From the NCBI RefSeq assembly GCF_027947535.2, contig NZ_JAAGKO020000049.1:1-64000 (forward strand): DNA of 64,000 nucleotides, given 5' to 3'. This DNA is from Streptantibioticus silvisoli. Its GTDB lineage: Bacteria; Actinomycetota; Actinomycetes; Streptomycetales; Streptomycetaceae. This document shows, piece by piece, positions 60,538 through 64,000 of the stretch. The position numbers and the translations under genes are program-made. The notes beneath the pieces are model-generated. The model made no database searches and was not told the origin of the DNA. It worked only from the letters and a program-made list of their open reading frames with translations. Numbering within the stretch: position 1 is the stretch's first letter; the number at the start of each line of letters is the position of its first letter.

Positions 60538-61593
60538 TCAGCCGTCCAGCCCCAGCCGTTCCAGCGCCTTGCCGGCGTCCAGCTCGCACGAGCCGTCGCC
60601 GGCCGCGGTCCAGGCCGCCGCGCACAGCGCGCGCAGACCGTCGTACGGATCACCGCCGTTTTCGTCCCCGTCGCCGTCCCCGTCGTCCAGCACGAGCGCG
60701 TCGTCGGCCGCGCGGGCCGTCCAACTCCCGCAGCGGAAGCCGGAGTCGGCGTCCCCCTCGACGCCGGCGTGGCCGGTGAGCAGCCCGCGCAGGTCGGCGG
60801 CGACATAGGTGGGCCGGTGTTCCGGCGGCGCCGCCAGCAGGCCGGCGGGCGTGGTCACCCCGGTCATCACCAGCAGCGAGTCGACCTCACCGGCGTGCGC
60901 GCCCTCGATGTCGGTGTCGAGCCGGTCGCCGACCACCAACGGGCGCCGCGCACCGGTGCGCAGGATCGTCTCGCGGTGCATCGGCGGCTGCGGCTTGCCG
61001 GCCACCTTCGGCTCGGCACCGGTGACCATCCGCACGACCTGGACCGCCGCGCCGTTGCCCGGGGCGATGCCGCGACCGCTGGGGATGGTCAGGTCGGTGT
61101 TGGACGCGAACCACGGCACGCCGCGCGCCACCGCGTACCCGACCTCCGCCAGCCGTTCCCACGCCATGCCGGGCCCGCCGTAGCCCTGGACGACGGCGGC
61201 CGGGTCGTCGTCGGCCGACTCCACCGGGACCAGGCCGCGTTCGCGCAGCGCGACCACCAGGCCCTCACCGCCGACCACCAGCACCCGCGAGCCGTCCGGC
61301 ACCGACTCGGCGATCAGCCGGGCGACGGCCTGCGCGGAGGTGATGACGTCGGCCGGCTCGGCCGGAACGCCCAGCCGCGTCAGGTGTTCCGCGACGCTGT
61401 CGGGCGTGCGCAGCGCGTTGTTGGTGACATACGCCAGCCGCATCCCGTCGTCGCGCGCGGCGGACAGCGAGTCGACGGCGTGGTCGATCGCCTCACCGCC
61501 CGCGTAGACCACGCCGTCGAGATCCAGCAGCGCGGTGTCGTACGCCTCGTTCAGGGTCCGCCCACTGCCCTCGGGCCGGGTCCTCGGGTTCAT
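60538..61593 (-). CDS. HAD-superfamily phosphatase (NagD/PGP-like, class IIA)
   Basis: Protein of 351 aa. LLDLDGVVYAGGEAIDHAVD (nucleophile DxD), VTNNALRTPDSVAEHLTRLG (motif II Thr), FASNTDLTIPSGRGIAPGNG, KVAGKPQPPMHRETI (motif III Lys) and VVGDRLDTDIEGAHAGEVDS (motif IV) define a class II cap HAD phosphatase of the NagD/phosphoglycolate phosphatase type. A C-terminal ~85-aa extension includes an Asp/Gly stretch. The substrate is probably a small phosphate ester. AAGGAG is ~12 nt before the ATG. The gene is divergent from the DUF1015 gene with four 34-bp repeats between them. Confidence 0.92.
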   Translation of the reverse strand: MNPRTRPEGSGRTLNEAYDTALLDLDGVVYAGGEAIDHAVDSLSAARDDGMRLAYVTNNALRTPDSVAEHLTRLGVPAEPADVITSAQAVARLIAESVPDGSRVLVVGGEGLVVALRERGLVPVESADDDPAAVVQGYGGPGMAWERLAEVGYAVARGVPWFASNTDLTIPSGRGIAPGNGAAVQVVRMVTGAEPKVAGKPQPPMHRETILRTGARRPLVVGDRLDTDIEGAHAGEVDSLLVMTGVTTPAGLLAAPPEHRPTYVAADLRGLLTGHAGVEGDADSGFRCGSWTARAADDALVLDDGDGDGDENGGDPYDGLRALCAAAWTAAGDGSCELDAGKALERLGLDG

Positions 61594-61625
61594 CGCGCCA
61601 ACGCTCCTTCGCCTGTCCCCCCGCG

Positions 61626-61761
61626 CGTTCCCGCACGGCGGTGACTCCTGTTTTCCGCACGTTCCCGCACAGGGGTGACTTGCGCCCTCCCCGCGTTCCC
61701 GCGCGGCGGTGACTTCCGTTCTCCGCACGTTCCCGCGCGGCGGCAACTGCGCCTGCTCCTG
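61626..61761. repeat. four 34-bp tandem repeats in a divergent promoter region
   Basis: CGTTCCCGC starts at 61626, 61660, 61694 and 61728, an exact 34-bp period. Each unit continues with RCGGCGGTGAC (or a near match) and ends near TCCGCA. Units 1 and 3 are the most alike. The array fills most of the 195 bp between the starts of the HAD and DUF1015 genes. It is tandem without spacers, so it is not a CRISPR array. Confidence 0.93.
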
Positions 61762-61788
61762 GCTGCCCTCTGCACATAACATGCTCCG

Positions 61789-63180
61789 ATGAGCACCCCA
61801 GCATCCCCCGCGTCACCGCGCGGTCTGCGGCTCACGCCGTTCCGCGGGCTGCGCTACGACCCCGACCGGGTCGGCAGCCTGTCCGCGGTGACCTCGCCAC
61901 CGTACGACGTCGTGGTGCGGCCCGACGGACTCCAGCACCTGGAGACCGCCGATCCGTTCAACATCGTCCGGTTGATCCTGCCCCAGGCCGGCGACCCGGC
62001 CGCCCGGCACACCCAGGCCGCGCACACCCTGCGCGACTGGCTGGCGGACGGCATCCTGGCCACCGACCCCGTTCCGTCGCTCTACGTCTACGAACAGCGT
62101 GGTCCTAGCGGCGAACTCCAGCGCGGGCTGATCGGCGCCCTGCGGCTGACCACGCCGGACGAACGGGTCGTCCTGCCGCACGAGGCGGTCATGCCGGGCC
62201 CGGTCGTGGACCGCGCCGAACTGATGCGCACCACGGCCGCCAACCTCGAACCGCTGCTGCTCGTCTACCGCGGCGACGGTCCCACCTACGGGGACGACAG
62301 CGCGGACGCCGGCGCGGACAGCGGCGGGGACGCCGGCGGAAACGGCGGGGACGGGGAACGCCACGGTTCCGGTGCCGCCGCCGCGGCGGTGGAACGTTAC
62401 GCCACGCTGCCGCCGCTGCTGGTCACCACCACCGAGGACGGCGTCCGGCACCGGCTGTGGGCGGTCACCGACCCGGCCGAACTCGCCGCGATCGACGCCG
62501 ACCTGTCGCGCCGCCAGGCGCTGATCGCCGACGGCCACCACCGCTGGGCCACCTACCTGCTGCTGCGCGACGAACAGCCGCCGCACACCGACCCCGGCCC
62601 CTGGGACCACGGGCTGGTGCTGCTGGTCGACTCCGACCGCTACCCGCTGACGGTCCGCGCGATCCACCGCGTGCTGCAACGCCTGCCGATCGCCAAGGCA
62701 CTGGCTGCCGTGCGGACCGCGTTCGACATCGAGGAGGTGCCCGGCCCGCTGCCGGACGCCCTCAAGGCACTGGCCCACGCGGTGCGCGACGGCGACAACG
62801 CGTTCCTGCTGTCCGGCGACGGCCCGTCCGGCGCCTTCTACCTGCTGACCCGGCCCGACGACCGGCTCCTGGACGCGTCCGTCCCGCGCGGCCGCCCCGA
62901 ATCCTGGCGCCGGCTCGACACCACCGTGCTGCACAGCGTGCTCATCGACCGCGTCTGGCGGGTCCCCGACGCGCCCGAGTACCTCGGCTACGTCCACGAC
63001 ACCACCGCCGCGATCCGCCAGGCCCACCGGCTCGGCGGCACGGCGGTCCTCATGCACCCGGTCGAGGAGAACACCGTCCTCGACCTGGCCCGGCAGGGCG
63101 TCATGATGCCGCCCAAGTCGACCTCCTTCGGCCCCAAGCCCGCCTCCGGACTCGTCCTGCGGAGCCTGACCGCCGGCTGA
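61789..63180 (+). CDS. DUF1015 family protein
   Basis: Protein of 463 aa. PFRGLRYDPDRVGSLSAVTS and PPYDVV at the N-terminus, then NIVRLILP, LYVYEQR, ADGHHRWATYLLLRDEQPPH (conserved ADGHHR) and GVMMPPKSTSFGPKPASGLV at the C-terminus match DUF1015, an uncharacterised family. HHRW resembles a catalytic site of phosphotransferase/HPr-kinase-like folds, but no activity is established to my knowledge. A Gly/Asp-rich insert (SADAGADSGGDAGGNGGDGE) is present near residue 170. A long hairpin terminator follows. Confidence 0.9.
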   Translation: MSTPASPASPRGLRLTPFRGLRYDPDRVGSLSAVTSPPYDVVVRPDGLQHLETADPFNIVRLILPQAGDPAARHTQAAHTLRDWLADGILATDPVPSLYVYEQRGPSGELQRGLIGALRLTTPDERVVLPHEAVMPGPVVDRAELMRTTAANLEPLLLVYRGDGPTYGDDSADAGADSGGDAGGNGGDGERHGSGAAAAAVERYATLPPLLVTTTEDGVRHRLWAVTDPAELAAIDADLSRRQALIADGHHRWATYLLLRDEQPPHTDPGPWDHGLVLLVDSDRYPLTVRAIHRVLQRLPIAKALAAVRTAFDIEEVPGPLPDALKALAHAVRDGDNAFLLSGDGPSGAFYLLTRPDDRLLDASVPRGRPESWRRLDTTVLHSVLIDRVWRVPDAPEYLGYVHDTTAAIRQAHRLGGTAVLMHPVEENTVLDLARQGVMMPPKSTSFGPKPASGLVLRSLTAG

Positions 63181-63222
63181 ACCGCGCCCACCGCACCGCC
63201 GGTGAACACGGAAGAGTGAACG

Positions 63223-63260
63223 CGGAACGCCCCGCGAGGCAGACCTCGCGGGGCGTTCCG
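63223..63260. terminator. bidirectional hairpin terminator
   Basis: CGGAACGCCCCGCGAGG (63223-63239) pairs perfectly with CCTCGCGGGGCGTTCCG (63244-63260): a 17-bp stem with a CAGA tetraloop, between the convergent DUF1015 and acidic TPR genes. Confidence 0.92.
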
Positions 63261-63274
63261 GGTCAACGCGGCGA

Positions 63275-64000
63275 TCAGGCGCCGGAGTCCTTCCGACCCT
63301 CGGCGTCGTTCTCGTCCTCGGTGTCGTCGGCGTCGACACCGGCGTCGTCGGCGACATCCTCGTCGTCCTCGTCGTCCGCGTCGTCCTCGTGCGCGGCGAC
63401 GGGCCCGGCGGCCTGGAACGGGTTCCGCAGGAACGTCGAGGACTCCGGCTCCGAACGGTCGGCCCGCTCGTCGTCATCGTCATCGCCGTCGTGCCCGGCG
63501 TGCCCGGCCTTCTCGGCCTTGCCGCGGCTGCCGGCCTTCTCGGCCTTCGCCGGCTCGACGCCGTCCTCGTCGTCGTCATCGAGGTCGCGCTCGGGGTCGA
63601 AGTCGACCTCGTCGACCTCTATGTCGTCCTCGTCGTAGTACTCGTCCACGCCGTCGTCCTCGTCGCCGAGGTCCTCAGCCGCGATCCGGGTACGGCCCTC
63701 GGCCGCGTCCCCGCTACGGGGAGCCGACCGCGGGGCGTCGTCGAGGTCGTCCGACTCGGGGTCGAGCGCGTCCAGGAACTCGACGCCGTCCATCTCCGCG
63801 AGCCGGTCGGACGCGTCGGTGGAACCGGTCTGGTCCGCCTCCAGCGCCTTGCCGAACCACTCGCGCGCCTCGTCCTCCCGGCCGACGGCCAGCAGGGCGT
63901 CGGCGTAGGCGTACCGCAGACGCGCGGTCCACGGGTGCACCGCGCTGGAGGCCAGCTCCGGGCTCTGCAACGTGACCACGGCGGCGTCCGCCTGACCCAT
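63275..64000 (-). CDS. TPR protein with long acidic tail (5' end outside window)
   Basis: The visible 241 aa are the C-terminal part; the Met at the window edge is likely internal (LGQADAAVVTLQSPELASSA). A TPR-like helix pair, RLRYAYADALLAVGREDEAR EWFGKALEAD, is followed by ~180 residues very rich in Asp/Glu (DEDDGVDEYYDEDDIEVDEV, DDADDEDDEDVADDAGVDAD). The acidic tail is probably disordered. Similar proteins occur near this position in Streptomyces (recalled). Function unknown. Confidence 0.8.
   Translation of the reverse strand: MGQADAAVVTLQSPELASSAVHPWTARLRYAYADALLAVGREDEAREWFGKALEADQTGSTDASDRLAEMDGVEFLDALDPESDDLDDAPRSAPRSGDAAEGRTRIAAEDLGDEDDGVDEYYDEDDIEVDEVDFDPERDLDDDDEDGVEPAKAEKAGSRGKAEKAGHAGHDGDDDDDERADRSEPESSTFLRNPFQAAGPVAAHEDDADDEDDEDVADDAGVDADDTEDENDAEGRKDSGA

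Noticed and set aside
61626-61761. Possible CRISPR array
   Set aside because: The 34-bp units are contiguous with no unique spacers, and no cas genes are visible.
1-64000. Biosynthetic gene cluster
   Set aside because: No polyketide synthase, NRPS, terpene or RiPP core enzymes were seen; the fused carboxyltransferase, CoA-transferase and MFS exporter are scattered among unrelated genes.

Overview
The window is a very GC-rich actinobacterial chromosome segment, most likely from Streptomyces or a close relative (Streptomycetaceae). This rests on the extreme GC at third codon positions, frequent GTG and TTG starts, ATGA/GTGA stop-start overlaps, and Streptomyces-type proteins: a SepF-like protein, a DUF5685 protein, a histone-H1-like phasin, a streptogrisin-type protease and a secreted lipase. 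From memory, the gene order resembles the S. coelicolor SCO1735-SCO1790 neighbourhood (lipase, dinB, dnaE2, sepF-like, der, cmk, tyrA, rluB, scpB, scpA, parA, ald, nudix, pyrG, GH15, recN, NAD kinase, tlyA, HAD phosphatase). No alignment was run. No tRNA, rRNA, CRISPR array, insertion sequence or prophage was recognised.

Layout. 1-10 kb is accessory: an acyl-CoA dehydrogenase remnant, a lone type-ISP specificity-domain protein, a methyltransferase, a family III CoA-transferase, a methyltransferase-NUDIX fusion coupled to a GntR regulator, a fused acyl-CoA carboxyltransferase and a secreted lipase with a CRP-like site in its promoter region. 10.5-15.6 kb is an SOS mutagenesis operon (dnaE2-dinB) behind a LexA box. 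16-21.5 kb holds an S4 RNA-binding protein, a folD remnant, a membrane cytochrome b with a molybdopterin oxidoreductase, an SPFH protein and a secreted serine protease. 21.6-30 kb carries a Cys-rich DUF5685 protein, the SepF-like protein, an MFS exporter, a PAP2 phosphatase and small conserved unknowns. 30-47.7 kb is core: der-plsC-cmk-tyrA, an ADP-ribosylglycohydrolase, then parA, an RHH-like gene, scpA, scpB and rluB on one strand, ald, a STAND/TPR protein, and pyrG with a nudix hydrolase. 48-64 kb holds a GH15 enzyme, a glycosyltransferase, recN, a Ser/Thr kinase, NAD kinase, tlyA, the H1-like phasin, an SCP2 protein, a HAD phosphatase, a DUF1015 protein and a partial acidic TPR protein.

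The most striking non-coding theme is a high density of short tandem repeats. Units with clear periods of 15/16, 15, 22-23 and 34 bp occur between genes, while repeats inside genes (dnaE2, the kinase gene, the carboxyltransferase gene, scpA) have periods divisible by three and so expand protein linkers in frame. The two gene remnants (acyl-CoA dehydrogenase, folD) both end where low-complexity sequence begins.

Regulatory signals that can be seen directly are a LexA box (15543-15558), a CRP-type palindrome (10339-10354), an inverted repeat before the protease (21566-21589), four copies of a CACGGTGA motif (28634-28749), a direct-repeat pair upstream of ald, a hairpin next to the GH15 ribosome binding site, and several strong hairpin terminators.
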